DNA from: Gigaspora rosea
Lineage: Eukaryota > Glomeromycota > Glomeromycetes > Diversisporales > Gigasporaceae
Assembly (NCBI GenBank): GCA_003550325.1
Contig: QKWP01000498.1
Span: forward strand, 165,073-229,072
DNA: 64,000 nucleotides
Reading direction: 5' to 3'
Part shown: in pieces, positions 22,202-33,734 of the stretch
Layout: every line of letters begins with the position of its first letter
Numbering within the stretch: position 1 is the stretch's first letter
Position numbers and translations under genes: made by a program
The notes under the pieces: generated by a model
Database searches by the model: none
What the model saw: only the letters and a program-made list of their open reading frames with translations
Told to the model about the DNA's origin: nothing

Positions 22202-24290
22202 TCTATATATTAAAAAAATTGATGGTCAATTAACGTGTCTGTCGTTACACAGCTGTTCTACATATAGATAATAGTATTTCCGTCGATCTTACTATTTGTT
22301 TAGGTAGTACAAACACATGACGAGGATTTACCCAATCGGAGAGTGAAAATTTTGAAAATATGGAGACGAAAATATGCAAAACCTAATGATTAAATCGACC
22401 TTTGTGCACTAATTAAAAATGACAGTAAAAAGCGATCGTTGTACACTAATTAAAAATGATGGTAAAAATTTACATATAGAACACGTTAATCTAACCCTAT
22501 AGCCACTAACGTTAAGACTTTCTAAATTTTTTTCACACGCATTTAGTTTATTTACAAAATCGGATTTTCTATTTTGGTTTGTATTGCCTGCGCAAATAAG
22601 TAAAATGATGCTATATTAGTTACTTCAAGTGCGAAGCGCCTTTTTTTTGTTTATAGGCAGCTTGCTAAAACAGATAAATTTAAACATTCGATAATTCCGT
22701 ATCAGCCCAATAAAGAATCAAAACACGCGTAAAAGAAGCAAAAACTAAGATTTATATCGATCTTTGCGCACTAATTAAAAATGTCATTAAAATCGCACTA
22801 ATTAAAATGACATTAAAAATCGATCTTTGTGCACTAATTAAAAATGCCATTAAAAATCGATCTTTGTGCACTAATTAAAAATAACATTAAAAATCGATCT
22901 TTGTGCACTAATTAAAAATGATGGTATATATAGAACGGATTAGTCTAACTCTATAGCCATTAATGTTAAGGCTTTACCTCTAAATATTTGTCTCTTGCAT
23001 TTAGTTTATTTACAAAATTGGATTTTCTATTTTGATTTGTATTACCTGCGCAAATAAGTAAAATGATCTATAGTAAGTTGTAATTTTTTACTTCAAGTAC
23101 TTTTTTTTTGCTTATAGGTAACTTGCTAAAACAGATAAATTTAAACGCTTGGTAATTAAACAAAAAAACAAATGTTTAAATCGATCTTTGCGCACTAATT
23201 AAAAATGATATTAAAAATCGACCTTTGTTCACTAATTAAAAATGACAATAATGAAAGTTTACATATAGAACGTTAATCTAATCCTATAGCCATTAACATT
23301 AAGGCTTTACCTCTAAATTTTTGTCACGCATTTAGTTTATTTACAAAATCAGATTTCCTATGTCGGTTTGTATTACCTGCGCAAATAAGTAAAATGATGA
23401 TGTAATTTTTTGTTTATAGGCAACTTGCTAAAACAGTTAAATTAAAACGCTCAATAATTAAACAAAAATTCATACTCATTAATTTTAACAAATTATTATA
23501 GCCAAGCTGAATAATAATTTGCATAAATATATGTAACACTTATAGAAAAACCAGGGAATATAAAATACTGATCAACTTTTTTTTGTAATAAGGGATTCGG
23601 TAGTATAGCACACTGAAGAGTTTCACTTTTCAAACTTATTATTTTAATTATAAAAATGAAATAAAATAATATTCAATTTACTTTTGATGAAAGATGTCTT
23701 ATTAAAAAAAAAATTCAACCTTTTAAATAAAAACTTTTAAAAAACCTGCTATTTTTTTCTGTGTTTATTTCATTATGAGCATTGTGAATTTAGTATTGTT
23801 TACTGTTATATACCTTCAAAGACTTAGTGCCCCATGGCACCTACTTATACCAAAACTACCGATCTCCCTATACATGTGCTATATTCTACATACGTACTTT
23901 TGTTATAATAATTCTATTAAAATATGTACTAATAATACATGCCATTTTTATATACCAAAATAATGACTAAAACAAAATGTCATATAACATATCCACATGC
24001 ATCCAATCAGATAATCCGCATGTAATTATAAATACAATGCATTACACCTTAGCAGTAACGTGTAGCCACACACTGCAAAAAAAATGAATACAAATACACA
24101 GTCAACACAAGAAACTTTTTGCAAACATAAAAACCGTCTAAAACAAGAATGATATGCAAGACTTATTTTATGTGACTAACCTTCAACTGATATATTAAAT
24201 TCATATTAAGATACTTAAAATATTAATTACTTAATTTAAACAATTGTGTTTAAATATAACCCGTCGTTTAACGACGGGTCTTACAACTAG
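22202..24290 (+). mobile_element. Non-autonomous Helitron
   Basis: Begins with TC (22202) and ends in CTAG (24290). Eleven bases before the end lies a perfect hairpin with a 9-bp stem and 3-base loop (24259-24279, 'acccgtcgt tta acgacgggt'). It sits between A (22201) and T (24291) without target duplication. Unit 3 keeps the empty site at about 59728/59729. These are the diagnostic Helitron traits. No Rep/helicase frame is present, so it would need an enzyme supplied elsewhere. Confidence 0.9.
22420..23465. repeat. Threefold internal repeat of the Helitron
   Basis: A ~200-bp block with 'gcatttagtttatttacaaa' and 'cctgcgcaaataagtaaaat' occurs at about 22490-22700, 22930-23160 and 23270-23465. 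Between these lie tandem 36-45-bp units of 'cgatctttgtgcactaatta' type. Confidence 0.8.
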
Positions 24291-25080
24291 TTGTTATAAA
24301 AAAACTCTTCAATATATGTATGCATATATGAAACTATATGAAACTATTTCTGAACTTTGGTCAATTATTAAAACTCTTTACAATACTCTAAATTACTATT
24401 GCTTGTAATTAAAATGCTGCTAATTATCGTTAACTTTGCCAATTACATTCTGTTAAAATTTTGATAATATTTAAATCTTCAAATTATCTTTTTTAAAATT
24501 AATATTTAAACATTGTATGCATTTTCATTAATAAATCTGTTTTTGTCTTGTGGCAGTTTGCTTTATTCTTGTTATAAATTATCTGATTTAGAGCAGAATA
24601 ATTATGGATATAGTAGTAAAAAAACAAACACTACATAATAAACTATTAAATTCAATAAATTTCACAAATAATATATTATACAATTAAAATAAAAAATGTA
24701 CAAAATAATGAATAAAATTATTAAATTGAAATGTTTTTTGCAACAAAATTGTATAATTTTTTATTACATAAAGAAACTTATAAAAAATAATATAAATAGT
24801 TATTTAACTGGACAGAGAATGCACATGCTAGTAATATCATATGATCCTTTAGATTATACAAAATAGATAATGTAATCAATTATTTTTATATTATCAATTT
24901 TATAATACCAATTTTATAATAATGGTAATAATAATTTCAAAATATGTAATTAGTAGTGTGAGAATGGTCTTTTGTTAATCAGGGCTTTGTTTAATGGAGT
25001 AAGTTCTTTTTCTTATTGCTATCATTTACCTTATACTGAAGGCTGCTCTATCATCTCACTTTGATCCCAGTACCTCAAGC
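24291..25080. other. Non-coding unit-1 sequence shared with 59.73-60.52 kb
   Basis: Closely similar to 59729-60520 in unit 3. Very AT-rich with no credible frame. Confidence 0.5.
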
Positions 25081-25282
25081 TAAGGACAACGCAAAAACCT
25101 TATATTGGTGATTAGACACCATGGCTATGAAAGCAATTCATAACTCTCATGTTGGTGATTAGGCTTCGCAGCTACAATATAATACAAGGATCTCATGTTT
25201 GTTGATTAGGCTTCGTGGTTATAATAGCAGTACAAGAACTATATCGTATTAGGTTCTGTAGCTGTGTGCTGCATGATGATTA
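25081..25282. repeat. AT-rich decayed relative of the GC minisatellite
   Basis: Four to five spaced copies of a 'gattaggcttcgcagctac' motif followed by 'caaggatctcatgttt'. The layout (cue word, about 15 bases, 'caagga') resembles the 2.5-3.7 kb minisatellite unit. Its partner lies at about 60.54-60.72 kb. Confidence 0.6.
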
Positions 25283-25286
25283 GGTC

Positions 25287-25413
25287 TCACAAAGTTATTT
25301 TTTTATTTTTTTTATTTTTATTTTTTTTTATTTTATTTTTTTTTATTTTTATTTTTTTTTATTTTATTTTTTATTTATTTTTATTTTTTTTATTTTATTT
25401 TTTTATTTTTATT

Positions 25414-25445
<32 letters not shown>

Positions 25446-25557
25446 ATTTTTATTTTTATTTTTTTTATTTTATTTTTTTTTATTTTTATTTTTTTTATTT
25501 TATTTTTTTTTATTTTTATTTTTTTTATTTTATTTTTTTTTATTTTTATTTTTTTTA
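25287..25557. repeat. T-rich microsatellite
   Basis: About 270 bp of T runs separated by single A, mainly (T5-9 A) units. It expanded inside the element starting at 25283; unit 3 has only a short T run at the same place. The 133-codon Phe/Leu-rich frame across it is a product of base composition. Confidence 0.95.
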
Positions 25558-25665
25558 AAATTAATTTTCATTTTGCATTACATGGGTTTCAAAATTCATG
25601 GTCGGTTGATCAGTCAGATTTTTTTATTAATTTGTTATAAATTAATTTCTTTAAGTTGCATTTAA

Positions 25666-25931
25666 AGTCACACAAAGTTAATTTTACGCTTTGTATAATA
25701 CGAAGTCAGAAAATTAGGTGGGAGAGTTGGCAGCAAATTTTTCTATCTGTCATATTGGACAATTTCTGAAACCAAGGTCTCTATCGGGCAATACCGGAGT
25801 AATTTATAGAAAAATTAAATAGTACAAATAAAATAATTAGAACTATTGTGACTTAAAAAAAGCAAAAAAAATTGGAAAATTAAAAATAGGTCAGCAGGTA
25901 ATATAAAACGAAAATTTAGCTTTGTGTGGCC
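25666..25931. mobile_element. Harbinger-like 'GGCCACRCAAAGTT' MITE, unit 1
   Basis: Starts 'agtcacacaaagttaatttt' and ends 'tttagctttgtgtggcc', with TAA on both sides (25663-25665, 25932-25934). The orthologous copy lies at 60836-61083. A second element of the same family starts just upstream at 25283. Confidence 0.7.
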
Positions 25932-26105
25932 TAAACATTGAGCCAATTTGGCTCAAACTGATTATGTAATATGGTGTGTAATTTTTAATAAGAGAGTTCT
26001 TATATAGTTTCGATGTTTTTGGAGCAAAGACAAAGTTATTGAAAGTAATAAGATTGATGTGATAATAGCAAAGTTTGATGTATATAGGTAAGATCAGATG
26101 CCCTA

Positions 26106-26711
26106 TGTTACGGAATATTCGAGCAAATTCTCATTGTCATTTTAATTTTTCTTGTAATAATTAGTGTATGTTCGGATAATTGTATGGTTTTTCCTTATTG
26201 TGTAAAAGGCTTAGTAGATTTGAAGGTTCTCTAAACCATCGATTTTAGTCTCAAACCTACCGTAGTGGTTTGAAACCAACCAGAGTGGTCCGAAACCAGT
26301 CAGAGTGGTCCAAAACCATTGATGATGGCCCGAGAACTAAAATGTTTGGTTTTGAACTTATAGATTTTAAAAGTTATAAATACAACCATTGAAATTAATA
26401 AAGGAGGGACATTCCTTCCCGTTTTTATCCTAGTACATCTATATATATACATTGATACTTATAACATCCTTGTATCATTCGCCTTAAACAATTATTAATA
26501 AATAATAAAATATAAGTTTACTTCGTTAAACCCGTGATTGCTAAATCTAGTTAGTGTGACCCGAACCTTTATTGTTTATTAATAATATCAAGTATAATCG
26601 ATCTAGATCGATCACCCTTAAATATTGCTACGCATATACCATTGTTCGTTCAATTTAGATATATATATATCTTAAAATAAATAATAATACATTCCTTTGT
26701 GTTTTTCTCAC
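26106..26711 (+). repeat. Left LTR of the Gypsy element
   Basis: 606 bp starting TGTTACGG. It carries a run of 'gaaaccaaccagagtggtcc' words. Compared with the right LTR it has about 45 extra bases near 26335-26385, probably deleted on the right. No exact target duplication is visible. Confidence 0.9.
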
Positions 26712-26789
26712 AAAATAAATTAAGTTTGTAGATAAGAAATAAAAGTCCCTACAAACCTGAATTTATAGTAAACTACCTTCAATATGTAG

Positions 26790-28025
26790 AGAAACGTGTT
26801 AAATGATGCCAATCCTGAAGAAGAACTTCTGGGGAATTTAAGAGAAACGAACGGCAACCCAGCAAGAAATGCTAATATATCTAGAAATGAAGACCCATTA
26901 GTAAACCCTGATCAATGGAATAATCTGCAGCAAGACGACCTAAACTCTCAAACCTTATAGTTATTACAAGCAATAACTAATGCTTTAGCCAGACCAAGAG
27001 GACCTCAAGCTGAAGCGGCTGATCGAAAGGTAGTAAAAATTCTGGTTTTTGGAGGAGGAAATCAAGACCCCATTGAGTGGTTGGAGTTGGTAGCTCGGGC
27101 CTTCGAAGCTACTAATATTGTAGGAGCAAGGCGGTTGGCTGTGGTAGGTGCACATTTATTAGAACTTACAGCATTATGGTGGGAAGAATATAAAGATAGG
27201 ATTCAATATTGGGATAATGAACATGCCGTGGACCAGAGCTTTGTGCATTAGTTTTGTTGCAACTTCTGTACGCAAGCATTGATCAACCAATAGAATATGG
27301 AATTGTTAAATCGACGGCAAAGAGTAGGAGAAATGGTGGATCAATATGCTATGGATATATTAGCATTGTTTAACAGAGTAACAAGAATAGGAAATCAATA
27401 CCAGAAATGATGAAGGCTCATATGTTTGTACAAGGACTCCATCTGGATCTTATTGGCAGTTGGACCTTTTATGCCCAATTCGTTATATGAAGCAATTGAA
27501 AGGACTTGAGTATGTGAAATGACCTTTGCATGTGGAGCAGCTATATTAAACACCATTTCGAACCCATTGTCTACTTTCTCGAATATGTTTCCAATAACTT
27601 ACCCCACGAGTTAACAAGTAATTCTGGAGGCAAGTAAAAATAATTTATTAGAACAAATCATGAAGTGGTCTCAGTAGTTAAAAATAATAACAATAATAAC
27701 AATTATACTCGTACTTGCCTGTGGACGGATGGAATCGTCAAGAAAGAAATAGGCGGCCCACAGTATGCTTCGCGTATTAACAAACAGGCCATTATACAAA
27801 TGAGTGTCCAAACCGGGACAGAGCTGTAGGAACTGCCTCTAACTCGAATTCAGGCCCTGGTAGCACAACTAATAACCGACCCTCTGACGAAACCTCACGG
27901 ACTCAGGTGATGATAGCACAAATGCAAAAAGATTTGGAGCATTTAAACTAAAAGCTGCACCTCAAGAGGGTGAGAGTGCGTTACCATCTACAAACCCCTC
28001 AGTTACTAAAATTGAAGAAGTATAT
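26790..28025 (+). pseudogene. Gypsy gag (capsid and zinc knuckle), broken
   Basis: Codons for a Ty3-type capsid are visible: a WLELVARAFEATN-like stretch at about 27080, NIVGARRLAVVGAHLLEL at about 27115-27170, and QRVGEMVDQYAMDILALFNR near 27320-27375. Several frames are needed. A CCHC zinc knuckle lies at about 27762-27812 but reads CFAY followed by a stop, then GHYTNECP, so one Cys and one Lys are lost. Intact Gag would assemble the virus-like particle and bind element RNA. No intact start could be fixed. Confidence 0.75.
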
Positions 28026-29140
28026 TTGACTAAACAACAAAAAGGTAGTGATGGTGATCCGGTGAAATCTAGAAAAGAAGAAGTAGAAAAAGAAATTAAT
28101 CAAGAAATAGGAAACAGTGGATTAACTCATAAACAAAAAAAAGGAAAAAGAAAGACAGAGGATAAGAAAAAATTAATAAGAAAAAAACCAACCAAATCGG
28201 TGGAACCTCAGATTATGATGAAAATACAACCGTACTCAATAATGGCGGACCTACAAAGTAAGAAAGCAGACATAACCTATGCCCAGCTCTTCCAAGCAGC
28301 TTCGAATATAAGGAAAGAAGCATTGAAGATTTTAAGGCCAGAACGAACCACTCATACAAGGACAGCAGAATTTTGTCTTAATAAAAATGAAGAAGGCTAC
28401 ACTATATTGATGTATTGTGAAGATCAAGTTAGAGGAAAGCCAATAATCCTAATTTTAGATAGTGGGTCATCAGTTTGTGTTGTTTCGGCTGGGCTTTTAA
28501 AAGAGGCAGGCATGTCGTTTGATTGACCGTCCACGGTAATGATGATTGGCATTCACAGAGAACAGAAACGGCTGTTGGAAAAATAGACGAATTCCCTGTG
28601 ACTGTAAATGGAAAAACCATTACGTCCAAGGCAGTGGTGACAGAAGCTGGAAACTATGCTGTAATAGTGGGAAATGATTGGATGAAAAAGGTGAGGGCAC
28701 GGTTAGACTGGGAGTCCTGTGAGTTGATGATCAGGGATGGAGATAGGAAGATAAAGATTCCAACTGAGTATTGCAAACCCGCGAATATAGGAGACCAAAT
28801 AATGAGGAAGCCCCGGGAGTCGAATAAGAAGGGTAAGAAAGAAAGTGATAACGAAAGTACTGATAAGGAAGAAGAAAGCGAAATGGAAATTAGCGAAGAA
28901 GAAGAAGAGTACGAAGAGGTTCAAGGATTAATAGGCCAAACTTACCTGTATTGTAAATTTTACTCTTTAAACCCAGATACGGGTGTTAGGTGTAAGTTTT
29001 GCATAAACAAAGAGCATACCGAATCCGAGTGTGTCTTAAAAGAAAGTGTAGAGCTATGTGGGACATATTTAAAAGAGAAAAAGGTTGTACAAGTTGAAAA
29101 GTATAAATTGGGTGAGATAACGCCAGAACAACAAGACTGA
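28026..29140 (+). pseudogene. Gypsy protease region, frame-shifted
   Basis: The first frame (28026-28526) begins with a Lys/Glu-rich linker and reaches the aspartyl-protease motif ILDSGSSVCVVS at about 28453-28488. It stops at 28526 just after AGMSFD. The second frame (28523-29140) continues the protease with VTEAGNYAVIVGNDWMKKV, then an acidic stretch (EEEEEYEEV) and a Cys-rich segment (YCKFYSL, CKFCINKEH). It ends at a TGA where a Gln would continue into the reverse transcriptase. An active protease would cut the Gag-Pol precursor. The Cys-rich insert between protease and reverse transcriptase is unusual and unrecognised. Confidence 0.8.
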
Positions 29141-29376
29141 ATGAAGCAGATACTGCTTAGGTATATGATGTTTTTGCAAAAGAGTTGGATCAATTAGGAA
29201 GGACGTCGATTGTACAGCATGAAATATATACCAAAGAAGGCCATCTGATCAAGCAAAGGTTTTATTCTTCGTCGAGGCCTGAACACGAATTTATTGGGCA
29301 AGTGATAAGAAGGATGGAAGAGGCCGTCCGTCGAATAGTCCGTGGGTGTTACTTGTGGTATTACAGTGCAAGACAT

Positions 29377-29756
29377 CTAAAGACTAAAATGCTAATTCAC
29401 GACGAATTTGTCCCATTTTAAAAAAAATCATTAATGTTTTATTGATTCCTTGTATTTTGATTGGTTAAAATTTTTTTTTAGTAGCTAAAATTTTATTAAT
29501 TAACAAATTTTTTAAAAATTAGCCAATAAACAAAGACCAAAACATGTGACTTGTCCTATTTTTGGTAATTTTTTAACGTATCATATAAAAATTGTACATA
29601 TTTAAAGTGATATAAATCAATAATATATAATAATTATTTTTAAAATAAAGCCGCTAAGTTGTAGCAATTAGCTTGGCTACAATTTAGCAGCTCTCTTTTT
29701 TTTATATCTTTTCTGTATCATAAGCTATTAATTTTTGAAATTATTTTAGTCTTTAG
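29377..29756. mobile_element. AT-rich insertion with 14-bp inverted ends
   Basis: 'ctaaagactaaaat' at 29377-29390 is repeated inverted at 29743-29756. Reverse transcriptase homology resumes only after the right end. GGTGTT stands both at 29345-29350 and at 29755-29760, so the true insertion limits may be a little wider on the left. Confidence 0.6.
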
Positions 29757-30024
29757 GTGTTGCGCACTATAGTTAAGAAGAAAAACGGTAAAATAAAACT
29801 ATGTGTGGACTTTCAAAAGTTGAATAAGTGCACGAAACGAGATAGTTACCCTCTCTCCAGTATTAATGAGCTACTAGGTGCTCTCAGAGGCTCTGCCTGG
29901 TATACCACTTTAGACCTGGCCAGTAGATTTTGGCAGATGGGCGTCCATCTATATGATTGCGAGAAAATGGCGTTTACTACAAGATTCGGTTTATATGAGT
30001 TTGTGGTAATGCCATTTGGTTTAA

Positions 30025-30536
30025 GGGTAGGGGGTACATAGATCATTTATCATATGATTTTCGTAGTACAATGAGATTTATATAGAAATTGAAAATGTGC
30101 TACTAATAAAACTTTTTATAGTTGCAACCAAATTTGACTAAAATTTTAGAATATATAGAATAAAACGCATGTTTTATAATAGTAAAATTTTAATATAGTA
30201 TATATTTAAAAAATTATACTTCTATATATCATAAAGTTTCCCCTAGTTGACTCAAATTTCTCTGAGTTACACAAAATTATTAATTTTGATTGGTCGATAT
30301 CATATGATCATCATATGATTTTGTAAACAACTTTCGATACCTAAAGTTTAAATCTTTATAACTTGATGAAAATTCAACCAATTTTAATAATTTTACTATT
30401 TTTAGAATCACAAAAACCTGCTCTATAATTTTATTTAATAGTTTAAATGATTTGCTTAAAAAATTTTTACTAAACTTTAAAAGAAAAAATCAATGCCACA
30501 AAAATCATATGATAAATGATCTACATACCCCTACTC
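30025..30536. mobile_element. piggyBac-like MITE in the reverse transcriptase
   Basis: 512 bp with ~36-bp inverted ends: 'gggtagggggtacatagatc' on the left and, inverted, 'gagtaggggtatgtagatc' on the right, both continuing 'atttatcatatgatttt'. TTAA flanks each side (30021-30024, 30537-30540). Joining the flanks over one TTAA gives the expected Gypsy codons FGLTNAPGTF. A TTAA duplication is diagnostic of piggyBac elements. Confidence 0.92.
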
Positions 30537-31440
30537 TTAACAAATGCGCCTGGCACATTTTAGTGGCTTATAGACCGTGTATTTCAAAAAGAAATGTGGG
30601 ACTTCATGTTAGTATACATAGACAATGTCAATATTTATTCACCCGATTTCAACAAGCACCTTGAACACGTAACTATCGTATTGGATCATTTATGCCAAGC
30701 TGATCTCAAACTAAATCCGGATAAGTGTTTTTTCAGACAGTCCAAAATATCATTCTTAGGTCACGAGATTTCGGATCTAGGAATATCGGCAGCAGAATCT
30801 AAAGTTGCTGCTATAAGCAAGTTTGCTAGACCAAAGAACCTCCGTGCATTCAGAGGTTTTTTAGGTCTAGAGGGATTTTATAGAAGGTTTATATGGGATT
30901 TTTATAAATTGGCCACTCCTCTTTACAAATTGTTAAAGTCAGAAGAGAAGTTTGAATGGAAGGAGAAGCAGCAAGAGGCTTTCAAAGAATTAAAGAATCG
31001 ACTAATTTCAGCCCCAATTTTAGCACATCCACGTGATGACTAAAGTTTTATTCTGTATACAGATGCCTCACATTTGGCACTTGGTACCGTATTTGCACAA
31101 CAAAATGATGAAGGAATAGAATGCATGGTGAATATGCAAGTAGGTCGACAAAATCCCCTGAAAAAAATTATACCATTACTGAGCTGGAGTGTACAGCGAT
31201 CATATGGGCAATAAAAAAATTCTACCAATACTTATACAGCATCCAGTTCATGATAGTAACTGACTATACCACCTTAACTTACCTGAATAATATTATCAAC
31301 CCCAAGTGACAGATGGCTCAGTACATCATGACTTTGCAAGGGTATGATTTCATAGTAAAATATAAACCCAGAAATCAATTGGGTAATGTCGATGGTCTTT
31401 CGCATATGGAATCAAAGGAGGATGAAGCGCAGGACTTAAG

Positions 31441-31763
31441 TAGGCCTTGTTGAAGAAAATAATAGAATACATAAGAATAAAAAAAAAAAATATATATATA
31501 TATAATAAAAAGGGTTTGTTAGACATTCGTTAAAGGGACATAAAGGTTTATATATATATACATAAAAAAAAAAAAACTTTGAGGCTGGGTGTAGCAAAAA
31601 TAAGACAGCTACGATGACTGTGCACCGAAAAGGGGCACACAAAAATTAGATACAAGCAATAAAAAAAAAACTTTCTTTTATATCATTCTGAAATCCATTA
31701 ATCCAGCCCAGGTAGTGGTGTCCTGGCAAAAAGTAGAAAAAAAAGAAAAAAACCCATATAACC
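31441..31763. other. Spacer between RNase H and integrase
   Basis: Low-complexity spacer with A runs and (TA) runs at 31470-31510 and 31550-31575. No gene is seen. Confidence 0.5.
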
Positions 31764-33058
31764 ATGGAAAAACAAGAATACACGAGGTTGCTACAGTATC
31801 TAATGGACTTGGAATTTCTGAAAAGTATAATGAAAGAACAAGCTCGTAAATTAAAATCCCAAGTTCAGCATTATCTTGTAAAAGAGGGAGTACTTTATCG
31901 AAGGAACCACCAAAACCCTGATCAGCCTCTACGAGTATTAGTAAAGGAACAATTAATGTTAGTACTAAGGGCAATACACGAGAATCCTGTTTCCGGCCAC
32001 TTGGGAACTAATATAACTATCAAAAAGGTTAAGAAAAAATACTATTAGAACCAAATGGTAATGATATAAAAGAATATATAAGAAATTGCGATGTATGTCA
32101 ACGGCGAGGAAAACTGAATAAACGAGAAGCTTTACATCCAATAAAAGTGGCACAGCTATTTAACCATATAGGACTAGACATCATGGGACCACTGCCAATT
32201 ACCAAAAAGGGCCATTGATATTTGGTTGTATCTGTTGAATACGTCACAAAGTGGCTCGAGGCCCGCGCTCTCCCTGACTGCTCTGCTGAATCAGTTGCAG
32301 ATTTTATGTTGAAGAATATAATTTGTCAGCACAGGTGCCCCTGGAAAATTTCGACTGATCAGTGTACCCATTTCTGCAACATAGTTATGGAATTGGTTTG
32401 TGAAAAAGGCAGTATTAAGCATAAATTATCCTCTACGTACCACCCGCAAACCAATGGTTTGGTGAAGAGGTACAACTGAACTTTGTGTGAAATATTGGCA
32501 AAGTGTATAAGTCAGTATTACGGAGATTGGGACGAGTATGTAGAACCAGCCTTGTTTGCATGCAGAACTTCCTGACACAATACTACTAAATTTGTCCCCT
32601 TCTACCTGGTGTACGGAAGAGAGGCCACCTTACTTGTCGATTTAATAGTTGACTCATATCTGGTAGAAGAGGTATCAGATGAACATTACGATGCACTACT
32701 CCTGAAACGAACCTTTCAAATTATAGCTGGTTTGTTCGAAGCCCAAATTCAAGCACATGAAAACATTAGGAAAGTGCAGCAAATTCAAAAATGCTGTCAT
32801 GACAGACATCACCCATTACAAAGCTACGAAATAGGAGCAAAAGTTATGCGGTATAAAGCTAGGCTAGGACAAAAATTAGGAGGGAAATTAGAAAAGAAAT
32901 GGACAGGTCCGTACTGGATCCATGATGTAATAAGAAATGGAACATATAAATTAAGTACCACAGGTCATGACAAAAAAGTAATAAAAACAATAGTTCATAG
33001 TAGTCAACTAAAAAAGTACATAGAAAGAAGTGACGTGACGAACACGGTCATGATGTAA
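31764..33058 (+). pseudogene. Gypsy integrase, broken
   Basis: ATG 31764 starts the pre-zinc and zinc-finger region: IHENPVSGHLGTNITIKK has the two His, and CDVCQRRGKLNKRE at about 32090 the two Cys, in a shifted frame. The core shows LDIMGPLP (first Asp, about 32175), STDQCTHF (second Asp, about 32355; a neighbouring Gly is now Cys) and HPQTNGLVKRYN (about 32450), where the third catalytic acid Glu is replaced by Lys. TGA or TAA codons fall at 32047, 32217, 32477 and near 32575. The last part (32609-33058) is open and carries the GPYWI module of chromatin-targeting Gypsy integrases. Confidence 0.9.
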
Positions 33059-33060
33059 TT

Positions 33061-33408
33061 ATGACCAATAAACAAACATATATAAAAAAAAACCAAATAG
33101 AAGCCCGATTTAAAGAGTTAGAAAAAACTCTTCAACCTCTCCTTGACAAGTTGGACACAGATGAAGAAATAGAAATAAAAGGAAGGCGGGTAAGCTTTAA
33201 AAGCTGGGGACAAGTATTGGAAAAGACCGTTGAAAAGAGTGATAAAAGAAACAAAGCTCAACAAATATGCGAAAATATGCCGTTATATTTTCAAGATTTA
33301 GACCAAGGTAGTAACGTGAAACCTATAATGCCCATTGAGACAACCGGTAGGACCTGGGAAGAAAAGTTGGATAATATATGTAGAGAAATCGAAACTCAGA
33401 ATACATGA
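33061..33408 (+). CDS. Extra ORF downstream of integrase, unknown function
   Basis: A 115-codon frame starts 3 bases after the integrase stop. It encodes a charged, probably helical protein (IEARFKELEKTLQPLLDKL, then IEIKGRRVSFKSWGQVLEKT). The next frame continues it to about 33528 (MPMYYKIGDLMSERCWSREA) after one shift at about 33404, so the original was perhaps 155 residues or longer. No signal peptide, membrane segment or known motif is visible. It lies where errantiviruses keep env, but nothing resembles an envelope protein. It is less broken than gag or pol. I do not recognise it. Confidence 0.5.
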   Translation: MTNKQTYIKKNQIEARFKELEKTLQPLLDKLDTDEEIEIKGRRVSFKSWGQVLEKTVEKSDKRNKAQQICENMPLYFQDLDQGSNVKPIMPIETTGRTWEEKLDNICREIETQNT

Positions 33409-33734
33409 GTCCAATCAAATGCCCATGTACTATAAAATAGGGGACTTGATGTCAGAAAGATGTTGGAGCAGAGAAGCCAGAGAAAAATTATGTCAACGAC
33501 TCACCAGCTCGAAAGGAGGGTTAGTATAGAGAATCGCAAAAAGATTATACCTACTTTTTAGTACCTGCAGAGCATAGTACATGCAACAAGTTTAGCAAAT
33601 CACTATTACCGTACTAGAACGAATGTGGGAGACATATTTCTCGGAAGTATTGTTGGTTGTGCTAGGAGATTGAGAGACGAAGAAATTCAGGAGTTATTGG
33701 GTTCGTGGGAGCTCATACTTTAAGCCGGGGGATA

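Larger units (their letters stand above)
29141..31440 (+). pseudogene. Gypsy reverse transcriptase and RNase H, split by two insertions
   Basis: Fragments in order: an N-terminal part (29185-29376); then KKKNGKIKLCVDFQKLNKCT (29772-29831) and YTTLDLASRFWQM to MPFGL (29910-30023); then YIDN, KCFFRQSKISFLGHEI and LGLEGFYRRFIWDFYK (30594-31043). The catalytic YIDD box reads YIDN, losing one metal-binding Asp. RNase H follows with YTDASHLALG (about 31060), a frameshift, TELECTAIIWAIKKF (31178-31222) and VTDYTTLTYLN, then a TGA at about 31306. Two insertions (29377-29756 and 30025-30536) interrupt the polymerase. Confidence 0.9.

Noticed and set aside
25264-25665. 133-codon Phe/Leu-rich frame that looks like a membrane protein
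   Set aside because: It is a translated T-rich microsatellite, absent at the matching place in unit 3.
31436-31642. Small frames between RNase H and integrase
   Set aside because: They come from A- and TA-rich spacer and show no conservation.
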